The position numbers were made by a program, and so were the translations under genes. This document shows positions 42,371 through 51,951 of a stretch of 64,000 nucleotides of DNA, in pieces (the stretch's first letter is position 1; each line of letters begins with the position of its first letter). Source of the DNA: Methylophaga sp. UBA3192 (lineage in GTDB: Bacteria > Pseudomonadota > Gammaproteobacteria > Nitrosococcales > Methylophagaceae); NCBI GenBank assembly GCA_002363955.1, contig DEXE01000006.1, positions 124,001 through 188,000 on the forward strand. The letters run 5' to 3'. The notes under the pieces are model-generated. The model worked only from the letters and a program-made list of their open reading frames with translations. It was not told where the DNA came from and searched no databases.

Positions 42371-43681
42371 TTAAACTAGCCTGGCCCAGAGATCATGTTC
42401 ATCGGCTTCTTCAAATTCAACTTCTACAATATCGCCGACGTTTAAATGCGTTGCATGATCGATAAATACCTGACCATCAATTTCCGGCGCATCAGCACGA
42501 CTACGACCGACCGCACCTTCTTCAACCACTTCATCAATAATTACAAAATCACGTTTGCCGACTTTCTGTTGCAAACGTTGAGCACTGATTTCAGCTTGTT
42601 TGGCCATAAAACGGGCCAGACGTTCTTCCTTAACGTCTTCCGGAACCGGATCAGGAAGCTGGTTGGCCACTGCACCATCTACCGGTGAGTATTTAAATGC
42701 TCCGGCTTTATCCAATTGGGCTTGCTCCAGAAAATCCAGTAATTCTTCAAACTCACCTTCGGTTTCACCTGGAAAACCAACAATAAACGTACTGCGTAAG
42801 GTAATTTCCGGACAAATAGCGCGCCAGGCTTGAATCCGTTCCAGATTATTCTGAGAGGAGGCCGGACGCTTCATTAATTTCAGGATGCGCGGGCTGGCAT
42901 GCTGAAATGGAATATCCAGATACGGCAAAATCTTGCCTTCAGCCATCAACGGAATGACGTCATCAACGTGCGGATATGGATAGACATAATGCATCCTTAC
43001 CCAAATGCCGAGTTCACCTAAAGCTTTGGCCATGGCGGTAAAGCGGGTGGCAATTTTTTCACCCTGCCATTCATATTCAGCGTATTTCAGATCTACACCA
43101 TAAGCACTGGTATCCTGCGAAATCACCAGAATTTCTTTTACGCCGGCATCCGCCAGGCGTTTGGCTTCTGCCACCACCTGATTAACGGGGCGGCTGACTA
43201 AATCGCCACGCATTGACGGGATAATGCAGAAGGTACAACGATGATTACAGCCTTCGGAAATTTTCAGATAAGCATAGTGGCGGGGAGTAAGCTTGATACC
43301 TTCTGGTGGTACCAGACTGATAAACGGATCATGGGGTTGAGGAAGGTGTTTATGCACTGCTCCCACCACTTCTTCCAGCGCATGAGCACCAGTGATTTCC
43401 AGCACTTGAGGATGTTTTTCACGAATGGTGTTGTCACGGCTGCCCAGACAGCCGGTCACAATAACTTTGCCATTATGTGCAATGGCCTCGCCAATACTTT
43501 CCAGTGATTCTTCCACCGCGGAGTCGATAAAGCCGCAGGTATTTACCACGACTAAATCTGCATCGTCGTAATTTGCAGAAATCTCATATCCCTCGGAACG
43601 CAGTTTGGTAATAATACGTTCGCTGTCGACCAGCGCTTTGGGGCAACCGAGACTGACAAATCCGACCTGTGGAGCTTTCAT
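42371..43681 (-). CDS. rimO: Ribosomal protein S12 methylthiotransferase RimO
   Basis: A 436-residue radical-SAM methylthiotransferase that modifies an aspartate of ribosomal protein S12. An N-terminal UPF0004 domain (Ser-Leu-Gly-Cys-Pro-Lys near 12, Cys near 49 and 78) binds one cluster, the radical-SAM motif is Cys-Asn-His-Arg-Cys-Thr-Phe-Cys near 145, and a TRAM domain forms the C-terminus. [10 protein letters not shown] and the overall length favour RimO over MiaB. It converges with the region after the GGDEF gene. Confidence 0.96.
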   Translation of the reverse strand: MKAPQVGFVSLGCPKALVDSERIITKLRSEGYEISANYDDADLVVVNTCGFIDSAVEESLESIGEAIAHNGKVIVTGCLGSRDNTIREKHPQVLEITGAHALEEVVGAVHKHLPQPHDPFISLVPPEGIKLTPRHYAYLKISEGCNHRCTFCIIPSMRGDLVSRPVNQVVAEAKRLADAGVKEILVISQDTSAYGVDLKYAEYEWQGEKIATRFTAMAKALGELGIWVRMHYVYPYPHVDDVIPLMAEGKILPYLDIPFQHASPRILKLMKRPASSQNNLERIQAWRAICPEITLRSTFIVGFPGETEGEFEELLDFLEQAQLDKAGAFKYSPVDGAVANQLPDPVPEDVKEERLARFMAKQAEISAQRLQQKVGKRDFVIIDEVVEEGAVGRSRADAPEIDGQVFIDHATHLNVGDIVEVEFEEADEHDLWARLV

Positions 43682-43736
43682 AAGCGTAACCTGTGACTGG
43701 TAGAGTGTAAAAGGCCGCTATTCTATCGCGTTTGAT

Positions 43737-43791
43737 GGGATCTGTTGATCTTTTCATGGTCTCCGGCAGTGTGGCGATCAAATATCAACAG
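43737..43791. repeat. TGTTRATCTT-family repeat (copy C) with mirrored end
   Basis: GGGATCTGTTGATCTTTTCA opens the copy, and CTGTTGAT (43742-43749) is mirrored by ATCAACAG (43784-43791). It lies between the divergent rimO and the HAD phosphatase gene. The two arms enclose 34 bases. Confidence 0.6.
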
Positions 43792-43909
43792 GACTTCCGT
43801 TGATTGCAAATCCATAAATGCAAAGCAGCCAAATTGTACTGAGCAATTGTGTGTCCTGGTTTATCCGCGCATAATTTACAGTACCAGTGGCATACCCGAG
43901 GTGACTGTG

Positions 43910-44671
43910 ATGATAAAAGCGATTTTATTTGATATCAGTGGTGTATTACACATGGATAACATGCCGATTGCCGGTGCCATTGAAGCACTTCATCTGGCAC
44001 GCAATGAGCAATTGGTGGTGCGTTTTGTGACCAATACTTCCCGTAGCACCAGTACCGACACACTGCAATCCTTACTGCGAATGGGGTTTGATTTAAGCGT
44101 TGATGAAGTTCTTACCGCACCGGGTGCTGTGAGATTAGCATTGCAGCAACGCGGGTTACGTCCATATTGTCTGGTGCATGAAAAACTGCGTCCGGAATTT
44201 GCCGATTTGGATCAGAATTTGCCTAATGCGGTTGTGGTAGCGGATGCGGCTGAAGGTTTTACCTACGAGAATATGAACCGGGCATTTCAGCTGATAATGG
44301 ATGGCGCGCCTTTATTAGGTATAGGACTGAATCGTTATTTTCGCCAGAATGAACAACTGCTTTTGGATGCAGGCCCTTTTATAACTGCGCTGGAATATGC
44401 CTGTGATGTCGAAGCCGAGATTTTGGGGAAACCGGCCAAAGGCTTTTTTCAGACAGCGGTTGAGTCAACCGGATTTACAGCAGAAGAAGTGTTGATGATT
44501 GGTGATGATGCTTTTGCTGATGTAGAAGGGGCTTTGACAGCAGGATTGCGGGCATGTCTGGTGCAAACAGGCAAGTATTCACCAGGCGACGAAGATAAAA
44601 TCCGTCAGCCTGGTGCCTGGGTCTGTCATTCCGTTGTCGATGCTGTTAGTCGAGCGGTGAAACAACCTTAA
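43910..44671 (+). CDS. HAD-IIA phosphatase, LHPP/TIGR01458-like
   Basis: A 253-residue hydrolase. Motif I is Phe-Asp-Ile-Ser-Gly-Val-Leu (with Ser in place of the second Asp, as in LHPP-type proteins), a C2 cap follows, and the later motif Gly-Asp-Asp-Ala-Phe-Ala-Asp-Val lies near residue 200. LHPP acts on phospholysine, phosphohistidine or pyrophosphate in animals; the bacterial substrate is not known. The ATG at 43910 has GAGGT seven bases before it; an open frame from 43745 runs through the repeat and is not the real start. Confidence 0.88.
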   Translation: MIKAILFDISGVLHMDNMPIAGAIEALHLARNEQLVVRFVTNTSRSTSTDTLQSLLRMGFDLSVDEVLTAPGAVRLALQQRGLRPYCLVHEKLRPEFADLDQNLPNAVVVADAAEGFTYENMNRAFQLIMDGAPLLGIGLNRYFRQNEQLLLDAGPFITALEYACDVEAEILGKPAKGFFQTAVESTGFTAEEVLMIGDDAFADVEGALTAGLRACLVQTGKYSPGDEDKIRQPGAWVCHSVVDAVSRAVKQP

Positions 44672-44673
44672 TC

Positions 44674-45462
44674 TCATTCAAACAGATAAGCGCCATAGCC
44701 GACAACACTGTCTTTTTTGCCAACCACATCACCCGAGTTACTCAAGGACATGATTTGACCTGACATGTTTTCATTTCTGGCGTATTCCAGAAATCCCCGG
44801 ATAGCGTCACATCCGCAGGCATGAAATTTATCTATCTCATGGTTATCCATACTGATAATGGCCTGAGAAGTAAACTGATCAATTTTGCGTGCCGTTTCAT
44901 AATCCAGATAATGGCTAAGATCCGAACTGATCACAATTAACGATTTAGCATCTTTGGTGGCTGTTCCCAAAACGTCAGCTATCAGTGAAGTACTGGCCTT
45001 GCCGGTTAGCAAAGGCACAATTTCAAAATTATTTAATGAATACTGCAAGAAAGGTAACTGTACCTCCAGACAATGTTCGTTGTCATGCGGACTTTCGTAG
45101 GTTTCTACACCTTTAATCCGACTTAAATGTGGGTAGATTTTTTTGTCTATCGCCACACTACCCATAGGACTTGCAAAATAATCAGCCTCACTCATTGCAA
45201 TGCCCTTAAAGTCTGTTCGGTGAGATGGACCAATTAAGATGACACGTTCGATATCATCGGCAATCTCTACCAGCGACTGATAGGCTGCGGCGGCCACCTG
45301 ACCGGAATAAAAATATCCTCCATGCGGCACAATAAGTGCTTTGGCACGATGATGGATATGGTCTGAGGGTTTATCAAACTGTTTGTCCAACAACTCTTCA
45401 AGCTCTGTTGAACGGGCGGGATAATACAAACCTGCAACTGCACTCGGGCGAATCGAAATCAT
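44674..45462 (-). CDS. MEMO1/AmmeMemoRadiSam system protein B
   Basis: A 262-residue MEMO-like protein. It has Pro-His-Gly-Gly-Tyr near residue 47, Gly-Pro-Ser-His near 78, and Ser-Ser-Asp-Leu-Ser-His near 185, which line the metal-binding pocket in the dioxygenase-like fold. The partners AMMECR1-like and radical-SAM proteins of the usual trio are not in this window. I start at the ATG at 45462, with GAGG upstream; the TTG at 45477 is the alternative. It converges with the HAD gene with a two-base gap. Function unknown. Confidence 0.88.
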   Translation of the reverse strand: MISIRPSAVAGLYYPARSTELEELLDKQFDKPSDHIHHRAKALIVPHGGYFYSGQVAAAAYQSLVEIADDIERVILIGPSHRTDFKGIAMSEADYFASPMGSVAIDKKIYPHLSRIKGVETYESPHDNEHCLEVQLPFLQYSLNNFEIVPLLTGKASTSLIADVLGTATKDAKSLIVISSDLSHYLDYETARKIDQFTSQAIISMDNHEIDKFHACGCDAIRGFLEYARNENMSGQIMSLSNSGDVVGKKDSVVGYGAYLFE

Positions 45463-45605
45463 GGTATTTATCCTCAAGTCTATGGTCTGCGATGCTCATT
45501 ATTTATTAAGAGCAACTCAACGGCATTCCTTGCGCCTTGCCTGATATATTTTCAGCCACAACAGAGCTGGCTCTGAAAGAAAACATACCCTAACGAAGGC
45601 TTTGG

Positions 45606-45806
45606 ATGATCGAGTATTCGCTTCAATTTGATGATTTTCAAGCGGGCTTTTTGCCGTTCAAAACGATCAATCCCCGGACGCTAGAGTTGCTGGGCATTGA
45701 TCGTTTACAGGAATTTTTCCCTAAATATTATTGTGGTAGAGATGAGACAGAGTGGTGCGCAAACCACTTATTTTTCAATGATTTACGCTTCCCCTTTTTG
45801 CAGTAA
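45606..45806 (+). CDS. Small hypothetical protein
   Basis: A 66-residue frame starting at an ATG with GAAGG upstream. The composition looks like a globular protein (many Phe, Leu and charged residues) with two cysteines, but I recognise no family. It converges with and overlaps the PPOX gene by 24 bases. It could be a real small protein or the remnant of a longer gene. Confidence 0.4.
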   Translation: MIEYSLQFDDFQAGFLPFKTINPRTLELLGIDRLQEFFPKYYCGRDETEWCANHLFFNDLRFPFLQ

Positions 45807-46439
45807 TAGTTCATATTCTTCCATGGTGATAATGCCTCCTTCCAGGGCCACTTTGGCTTTCTCCGCATCATCGATGACATCCTGAACCGCGTCCAGACGT
45901 TTCCAAACGGGTAAGGGGGTCTGACATTCAGCTTTGGGTACGTAACGTGATTCGCTGATACGTTTATAACGATGAATATAACGCGGACAATTCTGAAACA
46001 TATCTTCAATGGTCACTTTAACCACCAGTTCGGCTTCATGGAATAACGCGAGATCTTCAGGATCACGGCTCAGTTCAGCAATACCATGAACCCGAACGCG
46101 ATGCGGCGTTTCAAAATCGATAAACAGCATGCCGATTTTTTTATTGGCATCAATATTCCCCATCGACAGATACATACCGTTACCATCAAGACTTGGAAAG
46201 GCAAGTGTTTTGTCATCGAGAATTTTTACAAAGCCAATATCGCCGCCTTTGTGTGAACAGGTTGGAAAACCACGGTGATCGACTGTGGACAGGAAAAAGA
46301 AATCACGGCTGGCAATAAATTCACGATGCTGATCAGTAATGTAGTCCGTGATAATGGCTTCACCAACCCGATCGGCGAGTTTCTCTTTATTGAATTCCTG
46401 TTGTAGCTGTCGATGTTGTGCGCCATAGATTTCAGTCAT
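45783..46439 (-). CDS. Pyridoxamine 5'-phosphate oxidase-family (FMN-binding split-barrel) protein
   Basis: A 218-residue flavin-binding split-barrel protein. It has Phe-Leu-Ser-Thr-Val-Asp near residue 44, Ala-Phe-Pro-Ser-Leu-Asp-Gly-Asn near 78, and Leu-Phe-Ile-Asp-Phe near 100. Members reduce or oxidise small molecules with FMN or F420; the substrate here is unknown. The ATG at 46439 with AGAGAG upstream is a better start than the ORF extension to 46487. It lies after the LysR gene on the same strand. Confidence 0.85.
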   Translation of the reverse strand: MTEIYGAQHRQLQQEFNKEKLADRVGEAIITDYITDQHREFIASRDFFFLSTVDHRGFPTCSHKGGDIGFVKILDDKTLAFPSLDGNGMYLSMGNIDANKKIGMLFIDFETPHRVRVHGIAELSRDPEDLALFHEAELVVKVTIEDMFQNCPRYIHRYKRISESRYVPKAECQTPLPVWKRLDAVQDVIDDAEKAKVALEGGIITMEEYELLLQKGEA

Positions 46440-46510
46440 AAATTTTCTCTCTGTTGTTTGATTTTTGAGTGGTCGACAGTTGAGCATTGTCTTGGTGGAC
46501 TGTCAAATGG

Positions 46511-47416
46511 TCAACAATCCAGCCAGGGCGCATTTCGTGCGAAATAATTTTGTAAATAAGCAATGAGAATCTGACTACGCCGTGGCAGGTAACGTGTTTG
46601 AGGATACACCGCAAAGATACCCAGCTCATTGTCATGCATATAATCCCGCAGGATAACCTGCAGTTGTCCAGACTGTACTGCCTGATAACAGATAAAGTCT
46701 GGTGAGGTGATGATGCCTTGCCCGGCAATGGCGGCATCACATAGAAAATTGCCATTATTAGCCGTAAGTTTGCCTTGTAAGTGCAAGTTAATCAGGCTTC
46801 CATCTTGTTGAAACTGCCAGCTTTCAGAGGTATTCCTATAATGCAGAACCGTGTGATTGTTAGTGAGATCGGTTGGGATGATGGGGGTTCCATGATAGGT
46901 CAGATATTCCGGACTGGCACAGACCACCAAACGGGTAGAAGACAGTTTTTTGGCAATCAACGTTGAATCCTCAAGCCTGGATATACGTATCGCTAAATCA
47001 AATCCATCCGCAATCAGATCCACCAGTCGGTCATTAAAGTCGATCGACATTTCAATTAATGGGTGTATCAACTGAAATTCCTGTAAGGCGGGTCCCAAAT
47101 GCATCAGACCAAATGATACCGGGGCCGAAATCCGCAGTTTACCGCTGAGTTCTGCTTCAATATCAGAGATCTGTGCTTCTGCTTCGGCGATATCATCCAG
47201 CAGACGTAGGCAATGTTGATAATAACGATGTCCGGCCTCTGTGAGCGTCTGTCGTCTGGTGGTGCGTTGCAACAAGGTGACATTCAGCCGTTTTTCCAAG
47301 TCCTTGAGCCTACGGCTGACAGCTGACTTAACCGTATCAAGTTGATCAGCTGCGAGACTGATACTGCCAGCTTCCACAATCCGTTTAAAGGTTTGCATAT
47401 CTTCAATCTGGTTCAT
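46511..47416 (-). CDS. LysR-family transcriptional regulator
   Basis: A 301-residue regulator. The winged helix-turn-helix covers residues 1-60 (Ser-Ile-Ser-Leu-Ala-Ala-Asp-Gln-Leu...Val-Ser-Arg-Arg-Leu-Lys-Asp-Leu-Glu), and the effector domain resembles the CrgA/PA-type substrate-binding fold. It is divergent from doxX-azoR-pirin, the usual layout for a LysR protein and its target. Those targets point to quinones or other electrophiles as signal, which is an inference. Confidence 0.93.
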   Translation of the reverse strand: MNQIEDMQTFKRIVEAGSISLAADQLDTVKSAVSRRLKDLEKRLNVTLLQRTTRRQTLTEAGHRYYQHCLRLLDDIAEAEAQISDIEAELSGKLRISAPVSFGLMHLGPALQEFQLIHPLIEMSIDFNDRLVDLIADGFDLAIRISRLEDSTLIAKKLSSTRLVVCASPEYLTYHGTPIIPTDLTNNHTVLHYRNTSESWQFQQDGSLINLHLQGKLTANNGNFLCDAAIAGQGIITSPDFICYQAVQSGQLQVILRDYMHDNELGIFAVYPQTRYLPRRSQILIAYLQNYFARNAPWLDC

Positions 47417-47532
47417 TGCCGCTTCCTTTATTGTTCATTTTATATCAACAATAATTTCTTTATAGCATTGTTTATCTAAATATAAAGAACTATAAAATGG
47501 CACCGTACTTATCTAATAAAGGATATAAAAAA

Positions 47533-47931
47533 ATGTTTAGCAATATTACCGATCTGGCGGGACGAATTTTTCTTTCCCTGCTTTTTCTCACGGCAGGTTT
47601 AAGCAAGCTTGGCGCAGGTTATGACGGCACTGCCGAATACATGACTGCAATGGGCATCTCATCAGCGTTACTACCGGTGGTGATTGCCACTGAAATCCTC
47701 GGGGCAATTGCGATTATTGTTGGATTTCAGACTCGCATAGTGGCCTTTTTACTGGCTGGATTTTCGATGTTATCGGCCTTGTTTTTCCATCTTGATTTTG
47801 CCGATCAGATGCAAAGCATTTTGTTTATGAAAAACATCGCCATTGCCGGTGGTTTTTTAGTACTGGTCAGCCATGGGGCGAAACGCTTTTCTATTGATGC
47901 GGCTTTTGCCACACATAACAGAGGTATTTGA
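47533..47931 (+). CDS. DoxX-family membrane protein
   Basis: A 132-residue protein with four membrane helices and the DoxX signature Ala-Gly-Leu-Ser-Lys-Leu near residue 22 and Gly-Ala-Ile-Ala-Ile near 55. Relatives take part in quinone or thiosulfate redox chemistry or in oxidative stress complexes. The ATG at 47533 has AAAGGA upstream; the ORF could be extended to 47497 without a good site. Its stop overlaps the spacer of azoR and the three genes form an operon. Confidence 0.88.
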   Translation: MFSNITDLAGRIFLSLLFLTAGLSKLGAGYDGTAEYMTAMGISSALLPVVIATEILGAIAIIVGFQTRIVAFLLAGFSMLSALFFHLDFADQMQSILFMKNIAIAGGFLVLVSHGAKRFSIDAAFATHNRGI

Positions 47932-47933
47932 AA

Positions 47934-48515
47934 ATGACACAATTAAACGTATTACATATTAACGCCAGCAGCCGTTATGACGGTTCACTGACCCGGGCGG
48001 TTTCAACACAATTAACAGAAATCCTTGCGGGACAAAATGAAGTGACATTGCAGCAACGTGATGTGGCTTCAGGACTCACGTTTATTGATGAAAACTGGAT
48101 CAACGCCAACTTTACCGACCCCGCTGATCGTAATGCAGCACAAAAAGAAGTTCTGAGGTTTTCTGATCAGCTGATTAACGAAGTCAAAACGGCGGATGTA
48201 CTGGTTCTGGCAGTACCTATTTATAACTTTGGCATACCGGCTGCTTTGAAAGCCTGGATCGATTTGGTCGCCAGAGCCCGTGAAACCTTTCGTTACACTG
48301 AACAGGGTCCGATCGGATTGCTGGAAAATAAAAAGGTCTATCTGGTGATGGCATCAGGTGGAGTACCGTTAGAAAGTGATGTGGATTTTGCCAGTAATTA
48401 CCTGAAATTTTTTATGCAGTTTATTGGTATTAGTGATGTCACACTGGTTAATGCCAATCACTATTTTGAACAGCCGGATAGCAGCGATAAATTGGCTGCA
48501 TTAATTGCGGCGTAA
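47934..48515 (+). CDS. azoR: FMN-dependent NADH-azoreductase/quinone reductase
   Basis: A 193-residue flavodoxin-like enzyme. It has Asn-Ala-Ser-Ser-Arg-Tyr-Asp-Gly-Ser near residue 10 for FMN phosphate, Pro-Ile-Tyr-Asn-Phe-Gly-Ile-Pro-Ala near 97, and Ala-Ser-Gly-Gly-Val-Pro near 142. AzoR enzymes reduce quinones by two electrons and azo compounds. It sits between doxX and the pirin gene, with GAGGT before the ATG. Confidence 0.93.
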   Translation: MTQLNVLHINASSRYDGSLTRAVSTQLTEILAGQNEVTLQQRDVASGLTFIDENWINANFTDPADRNAAQKEVLRFSDQLINEVKTADVLVLAVPIYNFGIPAALKAWIDLVARARETFRYTEQGPIGLLENKKVYLVMASGGVPLESDVDFASNYLKFFMQFIGISDVTLVNANHYFEQPDSSDKLAALIAA

Positions 48516-48525
48516 GGAGGCCATC

Positions 48526-49368
48526 ATGGCACAACAACGTGAAGTAAAAAAATGGATCCGTGGCCAAATGACTTCGGATGGAGCCGGGGTAACGTTAAGA
48601 CGGTTAATTGCCTCGCATGAAATTGATATGTTGGACCCGTTTTTGTTATTTGATGCATTTGGCAGCGATAAACCGGAAGATTATATCGCTGGTTTCCCGC
48701 CACATCCGCATCGTGGTTTTGAAACGGTTACCTATATGTTAGCGGGCAAGATGCGGCATGAAGACAGTGCCGGTAATGCCGGTGTGATTGAAAGTGGTGG
48801 AGTGCAGTGGATGACAGCAGGACGTGGCATTATCCACTCGGAAAAACCTGAGCAGGAAGATGGGTTGTTAGCAGGTTTCCAGTTGTGGGTGAATCTGCCA
48901 TCCGAGCAGAAAATGATGCCACCGCGATATCAGGAAAAAGCGGCCGATGAGATCGCAATAGAAACTCGTGAAGCTGGTTTGACCGTCAAAGTCGTTGCCG
49001 GTGAAACCATCAATGGCACCAAAGGCGTTATAGATAACAGCTTTGTCGAGCCAGTGTATTTCGTGATTGATGCGCCGGCTGGCAGTGTGTTTGAAGACAA
49101 TATACCTGCAACACATAACGCCTTTGTTTATGTGGCAGCAGGACGAGTCAACATTGGTGATAAACCGACCTCCATCGGCGCCTCGCAGCTGGCAGTATTA
49201 AAAGAAGGCGATACGGTAAAAGTAGAAGCAGAGCAGGACAGTACTTTTATTATCGTGGCGGGCAAACCAATTAACGAACCGGTTGAGCGGGCGGGACCCT
49301 TTGTGATGAACACCCGTGCTGAACTGGAGCAGGCATTTACAGACTATCGCAGTGGCCAGTTTGCCTGA
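48526..49368 (+). CDS. Pirin-family protein
   Basis: A 280-residue bicupin. Metal ligands are in Pro-His-Pro-His-Arg-Gly-Phe-Glu near residue 60 and in Gly-Arg-Gly-Ile-Ile-His-Ser-Glu near 105. Some bacterial pirins act as quercetin dioxygenases or modulate pyruvate dehydrogenase; the exact role here is open. The start has an ideal AAGGAGG. It is the last gene of the doxX-azoR-pirin operon under the divergent LysR regulator. Confidence 0.93.
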   Translation: MAQQREVKKWIRGQMTSDGAGVTLRRLIASHEIDMLDPFLLFDAFGSDKPEDYIAGFPPHPHRGFETVTYMLAGKMRHEDSAGNAGVIESGGVQWMTAGRGIIHSEKPEQEDGLLAGFQLWVNLPSEQKMMPPRYQEKAADEIAIETREAGLTVKVVAGETINGTKGVIDNSFVEPVYFVIDAPAGSVFEDNIPATHNAFVYVAAGRVNIGDKPTSIGASQLAVLKEGDTVKVEAEQDSTFIIVAGKPINEPVERAGPFVMNTRAELEQAFTDYRSGQFA

Positions 49369-49441
49369 TATAACGAACTGCTCAGTCGTTTAATGTTCTT
49401 TAATTTATGAGAGGATAAGCGTTTAAATTATGGAGTTCGCT

Positions 49442-50086
49442 ATGAATGCTGGTGTTTTGTTCGACTATTGGATCATTACGATTGCCGCATTGTTTGTCAT
49501 TGTGAATCCGCTGACAACAGCATTTATGTTTGTTTCACTGTTGCCACGAACTTCAGAAGCCACCCGCAAAGCCGTCGCTAAACGCTCAAGTCTGATTGCT
49601 ACGGGAGTGTTTTTTGTCTTTGCTTTGCTGGGTGGTCTGATATTCAAGATCTTTGGTATTACGATTGAGGCATTTCGCATTGCCGGCGGTCTGATTTTAT
49701 TCGGTATTGCCATGAGCATGATTCATAAAGGACTGGATGAAAGCGAAACTAGCAATGCTTCTGATCCGGCTATTGATGGCAAGATTGCCAAGGATATTTC
49801 TGTGATTCCTCTGGCTATTCCCTTTATGAGTGGCCCCGGGGCTATCGCCACAGTGATGATTTTGACCAGTGAAGCGCCAACTGCCTGGCATTTATTACTG
49901 GTGTTTGCTGCGATTATTCTGACAACAGGTTCGTGTTATCTGGCGATGGTTTATTCACATTTTCTGGTGCGTTATCTGGGTGAAACCGGCAAAGAGATTA
50001 TCACGCGGATCTTCGGCATTATTCTTTCAGTGATTGCTGTACAGTTTGTAATTAACGGCGTGCTGGAGATATACGCTGGTCTTTAA
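49442..50086 (+). CDS. MarC-family integral membrane protein
   Basis: A 214-residue protein with six membrane helices, the MarC pattern with Phe-Val-Ile-Val-Asn-Pro-Leu near residue 18 and Pro-Phe-Met-Ser-Gly-Pro-Gly-Ala-Ile near 130. The function of the family is not settled. GGAG stands six bases before the ATG at 49442; the ATG at 49430 is an alternative. The stop codon touches the stop of the convergent cvrA-like gene. Confidence 0.9.
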   Translation: MNAGVLFDYWIITIAALFVIVNPLTTAFMFVSLLPRTSEATRKAVAKRSSLIATGVFFVFALLGGLIFKIFGITIEAFRIAGGLILFGIAMSMIHKGLDESETSNASDPAIDGKIAKDISVIPLAIPFMSGPGAIATVMILTSEAPTAWHLLLVFAAIILTTGSCYLAMVYSHFLVRYLGETGKEIITRIFGIILSVIAVQFVINGVLEIYAGL

Positions 50087-51793
50087 TCAGTATAGCCTCA
50101 ATCCGATTTTGATGATTTTATCGCCTTCCACCTCATTGACTACCCAATGGATGCCATGCCAGTCCACATCATCACCAACTACCGGGTGTCCTCCCACACG
50201 GCGTGAAATAAAGTCACTTACAGTCATGCCATATTCGGCAGAGCTGATAACCAGTCCATAGGCTTTGGCGACATCAGAAAGTAATGCATCACCGCGAATA
50301 TTGAATGAGCCAAAAAACGCTTCTTTCTGTTTTAGTTTGGAATGACCACTGAAGATTTGATTCAGTGCGTCCAAGTCTTCATTACGACTGATCACGCATA
50401 TCGTGTCATTAAGTTTCAATTCAGTACTGCCTTTAGGATGCAGCATGACATGATTGCGAAATAATGCGGAAATCAGCGTACCCGATGGAAACCTTATTAA
50501 CCGTATAGGTTGACCATCCAGCTGTTCGTTTTCAATGCGATACACAAACAACTCATAATCATTCTGCGGCAATATACCCAATGCACCCCGATGATTTGGT
50601 TTAATCCCGACCGGTACTTCAACGCGCATCCAACGTGCCATTAACGATAATGTGCTGCCTTGAATTAACAGTGACAGCAACACCACCACAAAAGCAACGT
50701 TGAAATATAAAGACGCATTTTCCACACCACCTATCACCGGAAAGATAGCCAATACAATGGGCACCGCGCCTCGTAAACCCACCCAGGAAATAAAACCGAT
50801 TTCGCGCCAGCGGAAGCGAAAAAAAGGTTTAACTGAGAGAACTACCGCAATCGGTCTGGCAACAAAAATTAATGCTAATGCGATAACCAGAGCGGGCAGT
50901 GCGTATTGCAGCAATTCACTTGGATTTACTAACAGGCCCAATATCAGGAATAAGCCAATCTGGCTGAGCCAGGCCAGGCCATCATGTACCGGGAGTATGA
51001 AATTTAAATGCCGTCCCGGCCGATTGCCAATCATCAGGCCACAAAGATAAATGGCTAAAAAGCCACTGCCGCCAACCGCTCCGGTAAGACCAAAAACACT
51101 AAATCCAAGCGCTAGTGCCAGCATGGCATAGAGCCCCGGCGCCAGGTCCAGCCAGCTGAGTAATCTGGCTATTAACCAACCGCCTCCGATACCGATAATC
51201 AGGCCAAAACCAAATTGCTGAACAAAAAATAAAATGGTCTCAAGCGGTGCACCAATTTCGCCAACCAGTACTTCCACCAACATAATCGTCAGAAAAATTG
51301 CCATCGGGTCGTTGGTGCCGGATTCAATTTCCAGTGTAGCGCCGACTCGTTCATTTAGGTTGATACCGCGACCACTAAGCATGGAAAAGACAGCCGCTGC
51401 ATCAGTGGAACCTACAATAGCGCCAATCAATAATCCTTCAAATACACTCAGATCAAACACCCACATGGCAAGAAAACCGACACTGCCACTGGTCAAAAGC
51501 ACGCCTAACGTTGCAAGGGATAATGCCGGTTTAAAACCAACGCGAAAGGTTTTGAGTCTTGTGCGTAAACCACCATCCAGCAGAATCATGGCTAAGGCGA
51601 GATGGCCTATCAGAAATGCCATTGAGTAATCATCAAACTGGATACCCAGAATACCTTCTTCGCCTGCCAACATGCCAAGGGCCAAAAAGATAATCAATAA
51701 AGGCAGGCCAAATTTTGATGAAAGTCGACTGCCGAGAATGCTCAAAGCAATGAGCAGGCCGCCGAGCAGGAACAGTGTATTGATAAAATCCAT
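50087..51793 (-). CDS. cvrA: CPA1 potassium/proton or sodium/proton antiporter, CvrA/NhaP2 type
   Basis: A 568-residue antiporter. The membrane part (about residues 1-390) has 12-13 helices with Ser-Thr-Asp-Ala-Ala-Ala-Val and Glu-Ser-Gly-Thr-Asn-Asp-Pro motifs of CPA1 exchangers. A RCK_C/TrkA_C domain (about 400-475) and a CorC/HlyC-associated domain (about 490-568) follow, the plan of E. coli CvrA. It helps control cell volume and cytoplasmic cation levels, which fits a saline habitat. Confidence 0.92.
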   Translation of the reverse strand: MDFINTLFLLGGLLIALSILGSRLSSKFGLPLLIIFLALGMLAGEEGILGIQFDDYSMAFLIGHLALAMILLDGGLRTRLKTFRVGFKPALSLATLGVLLTSGSVGFLAMWVFDLSVFEGLLIGAIVGSTDAAAVFSMLSGRGINLNERVGATLEIESGTNDPMAIFLTIMLVEVLVGEIGAPLETILFFVQQFGFGLIIGIGGGWLIARLLSWLDLAPGLYAMLALALGFSVFGLTGAVGGSGFLAIYLCGLMIGNRPGRHLNFILPVHDGLAWLSQIGLFLILGLLVNPSELLQYALPALVIALALIFVARPIAVVLSVKPFFRFRWREIGFISWVGLRGAVPIVLAIFPVIGGVENASLYFNVAFVVVLLSLLIQGSTLSLMARWMRVEVPVGIKPNHRGALGILPQNDYELFVYRIENEQLDGQPIRLIRFPSGTLISALFRNHVMLHPKGSTELKLNDTICVISRNEDLDALNQIFSGHSKLKQKEAFFGSFNIRGDALLSDVAKAYGLVISSAEYGMTVSDFISRRVGGHPVVGDDVDWHGIHWVVNEVEGDKIIKIGLRLY

Positions 51794-51906
51794 GTTAAAC
51801 CTTGAACAAGTGTAAAGAGAATTATTACATACTCGTCGGTTGCATTTTTAAGGATTAAGTGTTTCAGCAACAATTATTGTTCAGTGTCGCTGCTTATTGG
51901 CAATAC

Positions 51907-51934
51907 AAAAAAACCGGCAATCGCCGGTTTTTTT
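51907..51934. terminator. Bidirectional terminator between nemA-like and cvrA genes
   Basis: AACCGGC (51913-51918 core) pairs with GCCGGTT around AAT/C, flanked by A-runs and T-runs. For the old yellow enzyme gene on the minus strand, it stands 18 bases after the stop. Confidence 0.85.
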
Positions 51935-51951
51935 GTGCATTTTAAACAGAG

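Noticed and set aside
42152..42374. Two overlapping short frames of 62-64 codons before rimO
   Set aside because: They overlap each other in the hairpin region, lack ribosome-binding sites and show no protein-like pattern.
43745..43909. N-terminal extension of the HAD phosphatase
   Set aside because: The extension translates the repeat at 43737-43791 and has no good start signal; the ATG at 43910 has one.
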